This document shows, one piece after another, positions 43,833-51,616 of a stretch of DNA of 64,000 nt. The stretch is taken from contig JAVBTR010000066.1 of NCBI GenBank assembly GCA_031556065.1, positions 1 to 64,000 of the forward strand. Direction: 5' to 3'. Under the pieces are notes generated by a model, which was not told where the DNA came from, made no database searches, and saw nothing but the letters and a program-made list of their open reading frames with translations. The position numbers and the translations under genes are program-made. Source of the DNA: JAVBTR01 sp031556065. GTDB taxonomy: Bacteria > Bacillota > Clostridia > Christensenellales > Aristaeellaceae. How positions within the stretch are numbered: the stretch's first letter is position 1; the number at the start of each line of letters is the position of its first letter.

Positions 43833-43894
43833 ACGTGAAATGTGGCAAAATGAAACAAAAACGCTTCACCATGTTGCATCATCCACATTAACGT
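43833..43894. promoter_or_regulatory. Candidate enhancer dyad for the sigma-54 activator
   Basis: ACGTGAAATGTGG (43833-43845) and CCACATTAACGT (43883-43894) form an imperfect inverted repeat between the activator gene and the divergent sigma-54 promoter, about 40-100 bases upstream of the -24 element. The position suits an upstream activator site; binding is inferred. Confidence 0.4.
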
Positions 43895-43923
43895 GTTAAG
43901 ATGAAAAAAAGGGGAGATGGCCA

Positions 43924-45795
43924 ATGGCATCTATTTATATTAACGTGCCCGAAAATGAATTGCGCAAGGATTTCGAGGAAGTCATTAAGCGGCTGAATTA
44001 CCAAAACATCCAGTTGGAAATGGGCAATTACCTGGGTCGCTCTCAGGAAATGATCCGAAAAATTCATTCAGATGTGGTGATTGCCCGAGGCATGGGTGCC
44101 ATGGACATCCGAGAAAAGCTCCCCCACGTTCACGTGATCGAGCTTGAAATGACTGTCTACGATGTGTATCTGGCGATCATGGCCTGTAAGGAGAAATTCG
44201 GAGCGCAAAAGATCGGCGTTCTCTACACGGATACCGCTGCCTATAATATCGACATGCTCTGTAAGATGACAGACATCACCGTGGTTTCCTATCCCATACA
44301 GCAAGAAAGCGATATTTTAGAAGCTCTTGAAGTGGGCCTGTTTTCCGGCATAGATGCTTTCGTTGGCGGAAAAACTGCTTTTATGATCTGCCGGGAGCGA
44401 AACATTCCCTTTGCAGGAATCCGGGTAGGCAAAGAAGGGGTAGAACGGGCCCTTCGCGAAGCCTATCATGCCATTTGCATCTTAGAGCAGGAGCGGGCCA
44501 AAACCACCCTAATGGAAAAGCTGCTGGACTGCACCCACGACATCGTCGTAGCGGTAGACCAGGAAGGCCATATTACCCAGATGAACAAAAAGGCCCGGGC
44601 CTTGTTTCACCTTCATGGGGATTTTGGAAGAGTATCTATCGATTCTTACTTCCCAGAATCCAACTGGAAAGAGCGGCGAAAAGACACTCAACCTTTTGAA
44701 TGGGTCACCAAAATGGATGGACGGCTTTGCATGGTACACAGTACCCCCATACTGGTAAACAAAGAATGCATGGGTGTGCTCTTTGAAATACAAAATTCCG
44801 AACAGATCCGAAAAGCAGAAAGCAAGATCCGCAGCGAGCTTAGCAAAAAGGGCCTGGTGGCCAAATATCAATTCGATGATATTCTAGGCGACAGCGAGCA
44901 AATTCGCCAGAATATACACGATGCCCGCAAATACAGCCACGTTCCGTCCAATGTGCTGATCATCGGCGAAACCGGCACCGGCAAGGAGCTTTTTGCTCAC
45001 AGCATCCACCAAGAAAGCGATCGGGCCAACGAACCTTTTGTAGCGGTAAACTGTGCTGCCCTACCGGAAAATTTACTGGACAGCGAGCTTTTCGGCTACG
45101 TGGAAGGTTCCTTTTCAGGAGCCAACAAAGGCGGCAAGCTGGGATTATTCGAGCAAGCCCATAAGGGCACCATTTTCCTGGACGAGATCGGCGAAATCCC
45201 CATCGCACTGCAAGCTAAGCTGTTACGGGTATTGCAGGAAAAAGAAATCCGCCGTATCGGCGATGATAAGATCATTTCGGTGGACGTACGCGTCATCTCC
45301 GCCACAAACATCAACATTGAAGAGCAGGTGAAAAGCGGCGGGTTCCGCGCCGATCTCTATTACCGCCTGAATCTGCTGGACATTCGGCTTTACCCTCTTC
45401 GCCAGCGCCGTCAGGATGTATCTATCCTGGCAAAGCACTTTATCAGCCGCTGCATTCAAAAAATGAAATCCGGCATCCAAGCCGTGGACCCAGAAGCCTT
45501 GGTCTTACTGGAAGCCTATAATTGGCCCGGAAACGCTCGGGAGTTGCGCAACATTTGCGAAAAGCTGGTAGCTTTATGCGAAGGTGACACCTTAGGAGTA
45601 GCAGATGTGAAGCATCTTCGCCTGAGCAACGACCCATGCGAAGCCCCTGAGCCTTCAGAATCCAGCATTACAGATGCGCAACTTCTTCAGCTTATCGATG
45701 AAATGGGCATTAAAAAAGGCGAGTTGGCAAAGCAGCTTGGAATCAGCCGTTCCACCCTTTGGCGCAGATTAAACAAGGCATCGGAAGATTCTTAA
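43924..45795 (+). CDS. Sigma-54-dependent transcriptional activator with PrpR_N sensor
   Basis: A 623-residue enhancer-binding protein: PrpR_N domain (residues 1-180), PAS (about 190-300), AAA+ domain with Walker A GETGTGKE (348-355), loop GSFSGA (395-400) in place of GAFTGA, Walker B GTIFLDEIGE, and a Fis-type HTH at the end (KKGELAKQLGISRSTLWRRL). PrpR_N domains sense small organic acids. It would activate the nearby -24/-12 promoters together with RpoN encoded 1 kb away. ATG 43924 follows GGGGAG. Confidence 0.93.
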   Translation: MASIYINVPENELRKDFEEVIKRLNYQNIQLEMGNYLGRSQEMIRKIHSDVVIARGMGAMDIREKLPHVHVIELEMTVYDVYLAIMACKEKFGAQKIGVLYTDTAAYNIDMLCKMTDITVVSYPIQQESDILEALEVGLFSGIDAFVGGKTAFMICRERNIPFAGIRVGKEGVERALREAYHAICILEQERAKTTLMEKLLDCTHDIVVAVDQEGHITQMNKKARALFHLHGDFGRVSIDSYFPESNWKERRKDTQPFEWVTKMDGRLCMVHSTPILVNKECMGVLFEIQNSEQIRKAESKIRSELSKKGLVAKYQFDDILGDSEQIRQNIHDARKYSHVPSNVLIIGETGTGKELFAHSIHQESDRANEPFVAVNCAALPENLLDSELFGYVEGSFSGANKGGKLGLFEQAHKGTIFLDEIGEIPIALQAKLLRVLQEKEIRRIGDDKIISVDVRVISATNINIEEQVKSGGFRADLYYRLNLLDIRLYPLRQRRQDVSILAKHFISRCIQKMKSGIQAVDPEALVLLEAYNWPGNARELRNICEKLVALCEGDTLGVADVKHLRLSNDPCEAPEPSESSITDAQLLQLIDEMGIKKGELAKQLGISRSTLWRRLNKASEDS

Positions 45796-45811
45796 AGGCT
45801 CTTTCGCTCCT

Positions 45812-45828
45812 TTGGCACGGTTTATGCA
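45812..45828 (+). promoter_or_regulatory. Sigma-54 (-24/-12) promoter upstream of pdxA-rpoN
   Basis: TTGGCACG-GTTT-ATGCA: GG (45814-45815) and GC (45826-45827) are ten bases apart, one mismatch to consensus. It lies just after the activator gene and about 60 bases before the pdxA start. Confidence 0.8.
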
Positions 45829-45888
45829 TTTCATTATTGTATTGACAAAATACCAGTGCAAACTGCTGTCAAAAGGAGAGATGTGGAT

Positions 45889-46911
45889 ATGGAAAGAAAA
45901 CCGATCATTGGCATTTTACAAGGGGATGCGACCGGTGTAGGCCCCGAGATCGTTGCCCGGCTGGCTGCGGACAGCTTTTTTATCAACCATTGCCGTCCGG
46001 TGCTGATCGGCGATTCCCGGGTTTTTGAGATGGGCCTTCGCATCATTGGACGTTCCGCCCCTTATCAGATCATTACAAGTGTTTCACAGGCCGACTGGAG
46101 CAAAGGATTGCCCATTTTGGACCAAAAGGACATGGACCCAGAAACCTTGACCATCGGCCAGGTGAATCTGGCCTGCGGTGCCGCTTGCGTAAGGATGATC
46201 AAGCTGAGCATCGCTTTGGCCGCCGCCGGGGAACTGGATGGTATCTGTTTTGCTCCTTTTAACAAAAGTGCCATGAAGCTGGCGGGGAATCCCGTTGCCA
46301 GCGAGCTGGAACTCATGGCGGAACTGTTGGATATTAAGAACGGTTTTGGCGAAGTAAATATGGTAGATGATGTATGGACCACCAGAGTCACCAGCCATAT
46401 TCCGCTTAAGCAGGTATCCGCTGCACTTTCCGTTTCCGGCATTTTAAACTCCATCCGTTTGGCAAATAACACATTAAAAGACGCAGGTATCCCCGCTCCC
46501 CGCATTGGTGTATCCGCCCTAAACCCCCACGGCGGGGAAAACGGCCTTTGCGGCACCGAGGAGATCGATTTGATTGCCCCGGCTGTAATCCTGGCACAAA
46601 AGGAAAACATAGATGCCCACGGGTCTTATTCCGCAGATGTGCTATTTGTAAAGGCCTTCCGAAAAGAATTCGATGCAGTTGTGACCATGTACCACGACCA
46701 AGGTCAAATCGCCCTAAAATTATGGGGCTTTGACAAAGGTATTACCATTGGCGGCGGGTTCCCTTTCCCTGTGACCACCTGCGCCCACGGCACGGCTCAC
46801 GATATCGCCGGGAAGGGCTTGGCAAAAACCACTTCCTTCGAAAACGCTGTGGCAATGGCGGGACAAATGGTAATGCATGCTGCCCCCGAATACACCGTCG
46901 CTTTGGTTTAA
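45889..46911 (+). CDS. pdxA: PdxA-family dehydrogenase (PdxA2-like)
   Basis: A 340-residue member of the 4-hydroxythreonine-4-phosphate dehydrogenase family. It begins PIIGILQGDATGVGPEIVAR; metal-ligand histidines are expected in TSHIPLKQV, LNPHGGENG and MYHDQGQIALKL. PdxA makes pyridoxal precursors; PdxA2 relatives oxidise and decarboxylate threonate or erythronate 4-phosphate, usually with a DUF1537 kinase. No such kinase is present here, so an unphosphorylated or different acid may be used. Preceded by a sigma-54 promoter and followed by rpoN. Start ATG 45889 (AAAGGAGAG ahead); GTG 45883 is an alternative. Confidence 0.85.
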   Translation: MERKPIIGILQGDATGVGPEIVARLAADSFFINHCRPVLIGDSRVFEMGLRIIGRSAPYQIITSVSQADWSKGLPILDQKDMDPETLTIGQVNLACGAACVRMIKLSIALAAAGELDGICFAPFNKSAMKLAGNPVASELELMAELLDIKNGFGEVNMVDDVWTTRVTSHIPLKQVSAALSVSGILNSIRLANNTLKDAGIPAPRIGVSALNPHGGENGLCGTEEIDLIAPAVILAQKENIDAHGSYSADVLFVKAFRKEFDAVVTMYHDQGQIALKLWGFDKGITIGGGFPFPVTTCAHGTAHDIAGKGLAKTTSFENAVAMAGQMVMHAAPEYTVALV

Positions 46912-46953
46912 CATATTTTCCTTTTGGCGAGGGCTTTTTAAGGAGTGAGTGGG

Positions 46954-48282
46954 ATGGATGCGATCCACGCCATGGCATTAAGGCAATCGCAAAAACAAAA
47001 GATGATCTTAACCGCCGATCTGAAAGAGTCCCTCGGCGTACTTCAAATGTCCATTCCAGAACTGCTGTGCAAGGCCGAGAAAGCCGCCGCAGAAAACCCG
47101 GTAATCGAGCTGACTGTAGAGGACGCCTTTTGGACTGCTTCTCTCGACAGCCGGAAGCCCATCAAAAGAAGCAATGGTGAAACATTTGATTCTTTTTTGT
47201 TTCTAAGTGAAACAAAAACGTTTGTGCAGCAGCTTCTGCAACAATTGGGCGAGATGAAGGTCCCCAAGCACCTGCGACCTATATGCCGATATCTGATCAG
47301 CAGCCTGGACGAAAGGGGCTATCTAAGCGTTGACGTCCCGGAAGTAGCACACGATCTAGGCATGAATGTACAAACAGTGGAGTGTGCGCTGCGTGTTATC
47401 CAAAGAATGGAACCAGCTGGCGTAGGGGCAAGAAACCTGTCCGAATGCCTGTCCCTGCAGCTTCACAAAACAGAAGATCATCAAAAGGCTCTTTTTGATA
47501 TCGTAGCCTGTTATCTCCCCTTACTGGCGGATAATAAAATCAACGATATCGCCAAAGCCCTGCACATATCCCAAGCCGAAGCAATCCGAATGTGCCAAAC
47601 AATTCGGGAACTAAACCCCATCCCTTCCAATGGCTTTTATTTGGGTCATCCCGTTGAGCCAGCTATCCCCGATGCAGTTATCTTCTGCGATGAAAACGGT
47701 CATTTGCTCATGGAGGCCACCACGTCCCGTAATCTGCACCTATCCATCAACCCCGAATATCAGCGGCTGGCCATGCAAACCGACGATCCCGAAACAGCAG
47801 CTTATTTAAAAGAAAAGATCAAACAAGCTTCCTTATTAATGCGGGAAACAGCCTACCGGCAAAAAACAATCTTCGGGGTGCTGGAAAAGATCCTGGTACT
47901 GCAAAGAGATTATTTTTTACAGGATAAGCATCTATTAAAACCCATGACTCTAACTGAGATCGCCCAGTCTCTATCCTTGCACGAATCCACCGTCAGCAGG
48001 GCCGTGCAGGGCAAATACATTCTTTGCCGGTATGGCATCGTGGCGATTCGCTCTCTATTTTCCGGCAAGATCAACCACATCAACGAGGAAGAAACCATTT
48101 CGCCTCTGGTGGTGAAGCAAACCATTTCAGCGTTGATCGCAAAAGAAGACAAGCACCGCCCTCTTTCAGATCAAGTGCTGTGCGATTACCTATGCGCCCA
48201 AGGCTTTTCCATTGCTAGAAGAACCATTGCCAAATACCGGGACGAGCTATTCATTCTTCCCGCCGCCAAAAGAAAAAGATAA
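46954..48282 (+). CDS. rpoN: RNA polymerase sigma-54 factor
   Basis: A 442-residue sigma-54. The activator-interacting N-terminus is Gln/Leu-rich (LRQSQKQKMILTADLKESL), the core-binding part has SSLDERGYLSVDV and MEPAGVGARNLSECL, the HTH region SLHESTVSRAVQGKYI, and the RpoN box reads ARRTIAKYR near the C-terminus. Complete domain set. It lies 42 bases after pdxA in the same direction, so it may be transcribed from the sigma-54 promoter ahead of pdxA, giving positive feedback. ATG 46954 with AAGGAG eight bases upstream; the GTG at 46945 is too close to that site. Confidence 0.95.
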   Translation: MDAIHAMALRQSQKQKMILTADLKESLGVLQMSIPELLCKAEKAAAENPVIELTVEDAFWTASLDSRKPIKRSNGETFDSFLFLSETKTFVQQLLQQLGEMKVPKHLRPICRYLISSLDERGYLSVDVPEVAHDLGMNVQTVECALRVIQRMEPAGVGARNLSECLSLQLHKTEDHQKALFDIVACYLPLLADNKINDIAKALHISQAEAIRMCQTIRELNPIPSNGFYLGHPVEPAIPDAVIFCDENGHLLMEATTSRNLHLSINPEYQRLAMQTDDPETAAYLKEKIKQASLLMRETAYRQKTIFGVLEKILVLQRDYFLQDKHLLKPMTLTEIAQSLSLHESTVSRAVQGKYILCRYGIVAIRSLFSGKINHINEEETISPLVVKQTISALIAKEDKHRPLSDQVLCDYLCAQGFSIARRTIAKYRDELFILPAAKRKR

Positions 48283-48315
48283 GCTACTATTCAATTTTTG
48301 TACTAAGTAACAAAG

Positions 48316-48332
48316 TTGGCACGCAATTTGCA
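48316..48332 (+). promoter_or_regulatory. Sigma-54 (-24/-12) promoter of the sugar ABC/GH31 operon
   Basis: TTGGCACG-CAAT-TTGCAT matches the consensus fully, GG (48318-48319) and GC (48330-48331) ten bases apart, about 85 bases before the binding-protein start. Confidence 0.88.
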
Positions 48333-48417
48333 TGTATAACAACAAAGCGATTTTCTCGGTTCTGGAGCGCATTTCTGAAGAGAAAAACCGCCCAATAAAA
48401 TAACGGAGGAGAACTGC

Positions 48418-49689
48418 ATGAAACATTTAGCCCTCAAAAAGACCCTGGCTCTGGTCCTCGTTCTCGCATCCCTGTTGACCCTTTTTAGCGTATCCGCCCT
48501 GGCACAGGAAGCAGTCGTGCTGAACTATTACACCAAGGCAGACCCCACCGGCATCGTGGCCGAGATTTGCAGCCGCTTTGAAGCCGCACATCCGGGCGTT
48601 ACCATCAACCGTATCGACCTGCCCGAAGGCTCCGACAAAACCCTGCAGGTTATCAGCACTGTTTTGCAAGCCAAGGATTCATCCATGGATCTATATGATT
48701 CAGACGTAACCTGGCCCCCCATGCTGGCAGCCGCCGGCTGGGCAGAACCCCTAGATGCTTATGTAACAGATGAAGAAAAGGCCGTTTTCTTTCAAGGCGC
48801 CCTGTCTGCCAATACCGTGAACGGCCAGCTTTACAGCCTGCCCGTCCGCATCGATACCACGGTTTTGCTCTATCGCAGCGACTTGCTGGAAAAGTACGGT
48901 TTCGCCCCTCCCACCACTTGGGATGAAGTATTTGCCATCTCTAAAGAAATTATGGCCAAAGAAGAAGGGATGATCGGCTTTGGCGCTTCATGGAACCAGA
49001 GCGAACAGCTCACCTCCAGCCTATTGGAGTTCATATGGGCGTATGGCGGACGAGTTACCGATGAAGAAGGCAACGTGGTGTTCGATTCCCCTGAAACCAT
49101 CCGCGGCATTAAGGCCATGTATGACATGATCTGGACCGACAAGATCACCGCCGAAGGTATTTTGGGCTTTGCCAGCTCTGACGCCCGCGCCCCCTTCTAT
49201 TCCGGCAACCAGATTTTCCTTCGCGACTGGTCTGTTGGCGTATCCTCTGCAAGAAATCCTGAAAAATCCAGCGTTCATGATAAGTTCGGCTTCAGCTCCT
49301 TGCCCCTTGGCGATCAAGAAAGAAGCTACTCATGCCTGGGCGGCTGGCAGATCGTTGTATCCGGCTATTCCAAGCATAAGGAAGAAGCTGCCGCCTTTGC
49401 GAAATTTCTCACGTCCTACGAATCTGAACGCGACAGCGCCATTGCCGCAGGCTTCCTGCCTTCCCGCATGGACGTTTATGATGATGAAAAGCTCAAGCAG
49501 GAAAACCCGGCCATCATCGAAATGCTGTCCCCCGCTATGGCTGCCAGCGCACGGCCCAAGTCCAGCTATTATGTAGAGATCTCCAGCATCCTGCAGGTTG
49601 GCGGACAGAATATGCTTACCGGCAATGTATCCATTGAAGATGGCGTTAAAGACATCCACCAGCAGATCAGCGAGGTGCTGAGCCGCTGA
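48418..49689 (+). CDS. Sugar ABC transporter substrate-binding protein, family 1
   Basis: A 423-residue MalE-type binding protein. Residues 1-30 are a signal peptide ending SALAQ with no lipobox Cys. VVLNYYTKADPTGIVAEICSRF, then SSMDLYDSDVTWPPMLAAAGWAEPL and GQLYSLPVRIDTTVLLYRSDLLEKYG are typical of family 1 oligosaccharide binders (trehalose/maltose/palatinose group). It serves the permeases downstream; the ATPase must be encoded elsewhere. First gene behind a perfect sigma-54 promoter, ribosome site GGAGGAG. Confidence 0.92.
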   Translation: MKHLALKKTLALVLVLASLLTLFSVSALAQEAVVLNYYTKADPTGIVAEICSRFEAAHPGVTINRIDLPEGSDKTLQVISTVLQAKDSSMDLYDSDVTWPPMLAAAGWAEPLDAYVTDEEKAVFFQGALSANTVNGQLYSLPVRIDTTVLLYRSDLLEKYGFAPPTTWDEVFAISKEIMAKEEGMIGFGASWNQSEQLTSSLLEFIWAYGGRVTDEEGNVVFDSPETIRGIKAMYDMIWTDKITAEGILGFASSDARAPFYSGNQIFLRDWSVGVSSARNPEKSSVHDKFGFSSLPLGDQERSYSCLGGWQIVVSGYSKHKEEAAAFAKFLTSYESERDSAIAAGFLPSRMDVYDDEKLKQENPAIIEMLSPAMAASARPKSSYYVEISSILQVGGQNMLTGNVSIEDGVKDIHQQISEVLSR

Positions 49690-49700
49690 CCGCTTCCCTC

Positions 49701-49733
49701 GGCGGCTATCTCTCTCCTTGGGGGGTAGCCGCC
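49701..49733 (+). promoter_or_regulatory. Stem-loop between binding-protein and permease genes
   Basis: GGCGGCTA (49701-49708) and TAGCCGCC (49726-49733) form an eight-pair stem. No U-run follows, so it more likely stabilises the upstream message or attenuates than terminates fully. Confidence 0.55.
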
Positions 49734-49838
49734 CCAGTAACGATTTGTCTGCGTTGCCTCTGATCTTTTCCACAAGTAAGGAGGACATGTTTTGAGCTTC
49801 GTCAATATACAAGAAAAGATAGGAGGGTATGCATTGCC

Positions 49839-50768
49839 ATGAACGCTAAACCACTCAAACCCGCCAAGGCCCGCACGCTGATGCAAAAGCGTACGCTAAT
49901 GGGATATATGTTTTTAACGCCCACCCTGATTATCGTTCTTTGCTTTATCGTTTACCCGGTTTTAACCACCTTGTATAACAGTTTTTTCAGCATCCATATT
50001 CAAACCATGCAAAGAGGTGCCCGTTTTATTGGACTGCAAAACTACCAGAATCTTTTAAAGGACAGATTGTTTTGGGTCACATTGCGCTTTACTGCCATCT
50101 TCGTGGTAGCAGCCGTGAGCCTTGAAACCTGCTTTGCCATGATGTGCGGCCTTATTATGAAACGGGAATTCAAAGGCCAAGGGTTTATCAGGGCCTGCAT
50201 TCTCATTCCCTGGACGATACCCAACATCGTATCCGGCCTCATGTGGCGTTTTATGTATTCCGAAGGCAATGGCGTTGTGAACCTTTTGCTTAAGCAGTTG
50301 GGCATTATTTCCCAAAGTATTCCTTGGCTTACCAACACCACCTGGGCTACGGTTGCGCTGATCATCGCAGACGTGTGGAAAAACACGCCTTATATGGCCC
50401 TATTGATCCTTGCCGGGCTCCAGACCATTTCAAACGACGTTTACGAAGCTGCGGAGATTGACGGTGTCAATCCTATCCAAAGGCTATTTTATATTACCCT
50501 GCCCCTTGTAAAGCCGGTGCTTTCCGTGGCAGTGCTCTTCCGGGTAATCCAGGCGCTGCGGGTGTACGACCTGGTGCAGACCTTGACCGCCGGCGGCCCG
50601 GCCAGCACCACCCAAAGCTTGACCATGTATACCGTTCAAAAATTCTTTGGCTTTGGCAATATTGGTTATGGCTCTGCAGGGGCTATGGCAACGTTCGTTC
50701 TGGCTATGGGTGTCGCGCTTCTCTTCACAGGTGCCTTGAAAACCAAAATGGAGGGGGTCAAAAAATGA
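49839..50768 (+). CDS. Sugar ABC transporter permease, MalF type
   Basis: A 309-residue permease with six membrane helices, starting with a basic N-terminus, then LMGYMFLTPTLIIVLCFIVYP. The EAA loop reads VYEAAEIDGVNPIQRLFYITLPLVKPVL. It works with the MalG-type partner that overlaps its stop by four bases. GGAGGG lies 12 bases ahead of ATG 49839, a little far. Confidence 0.93.
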   Translation: MNAKPLKPAKARTLMQKRTLMGYMFLTPTLIIVLCFIVYPVLTTLYNSFFSIHIQTMQRGARFIGLQNYQNLLKDRLFWVTLRFTAIFVVAAVSLETCFAMMCGLIMKREFKGQGFIRACILIPWTIPNIVSGLMWRFMYSEGNGVVNLLLKQLGIISQSIPWLTNTTWATVALIIADVWKNTPYMALLILAGLQTISNDVYEAAEIDGVNPIQRLFYITLPLVKPVLSVAVLFRVIQALRVYDLVQTLTAGGPASTTQSLTMYTVQKFFGFGNIGYGSAGAMATFVLAMGVALLFTGALKTKMEGVKK

Positions 50769-51604
50769 AGCAGCAGTTAAGCCGCAAGCTTTCCTCTATT
50801 GGCATCGCCCTGTTCCTCCTCGTTTTTGCCGGGGTTATTGTGTTCCCGGTTCTTTGGCTGATCTTTGGTTCCTTTAAGACCCAACTCGAGCTCTACAGTC
50901 CCACCTTGAAGATCCTGCCGAAAACCCTTAATTTCAATAATTATCAGGCTGTTTTTCAAAACCAGCCCTTTCACCTGTATATCGTCAACAGCTTTATTGT
51001 GGCCGCCATTGCCACAGCTGTGTGCCTGGTGGTGGGCAGCATGGCTGCCTACGCATTGGGGCGGATCAACATCCGTGGCAAAAACGTGGTACTGCTTTTA
51101 TTGCTATCCATTACCCTTTTGCCGCCCGTTACCCTGCTTAACCCCATTTACCGCATTTTAGGGACTTTAGGCATGCTCAACACCTACAGCGGCTTAGCCA
51201 TGTCCATTACCGCCATTGAATTGCCTATGGCTGTTTGGTTCCTGACAGGGTTTTTCCAAAGTCTGCCTCAGGAGATCGAAGAAAGCGCCATGATCGATGG
51301 GGCCTCTATCGGCAGAATGTTCTTAAATATTATTATTCCGTTGGTGGCACCGGGGCTTTTCACTATTTCCATTTTAGTGTTCATAAACACATGGAATAAC
51401 TATTTGTTTGCCCAGGTGTTCAATCCCATGCCCGCCAAAAGGACCATTACCGTGGCCCTTACCATGTTCCAAACGGATTTGGTGGTTCCGTGGGAAATTA
51501 TTTCCGCCGCAGCCATTTCTGTTACAGCACCGCTAATTTTAACCGTGCTGCTTTTGCAAAAACGGATCATTTCCGGCCTGATGGAAGGCAGCGTAAAAGG
51601 TTAG
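50765..51604 (+). CDS. Sugar ABC transporter permease, MalG type
   Basis: A 279-residue permease. FPVLWLIFGSFKTQLELYSP, the EAA loop EESAMIDGASIGRMFLNIIIPLVAPG, and the C-terminus RIISGLMEGSVKG are typical of MalG-like subunits. Start overlaps the first permease (ATGA). It precedes two GH31 genes in the same operon, which implies import of an alpha-glycoside then cleaved in the cytosol. Confidence 0.93.
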   Translation: MKQQLSRKLSSIGIALFLLVFAGVIVFPVLWLIFGSFKTQLELYSPTLKILPKTLNFNNYQAVFQNQPFHLYIVNSFIVAAIATAVCLVVGSMAAYALGRINIRGKNVVLLLLLSITLLPPVTLLNPIYRILGTLGMLNTYSGLAMSITAIELPMAVWFLTGFFQSLPQEIEESAMIDGASIGRMFLNIIIPLVAPGLFTISILVFINTWNNYLFAQVFNPMPAKRTITVALTMFQTDLVVPWEIISAAAISVTAPLILTVLLLQKRIISGLMEGSVKG

Positions 51605-51616
51605 GAGTTGTTTGTT

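Noticed and set aside
42872..43930. Longer reductase with a 63-residue N-terminal extension
   Set aside because: The extension covers the sigma-54 promoter and lies upstream of a good ribosome site; the Rossmann motif starts at the chosen ATG.
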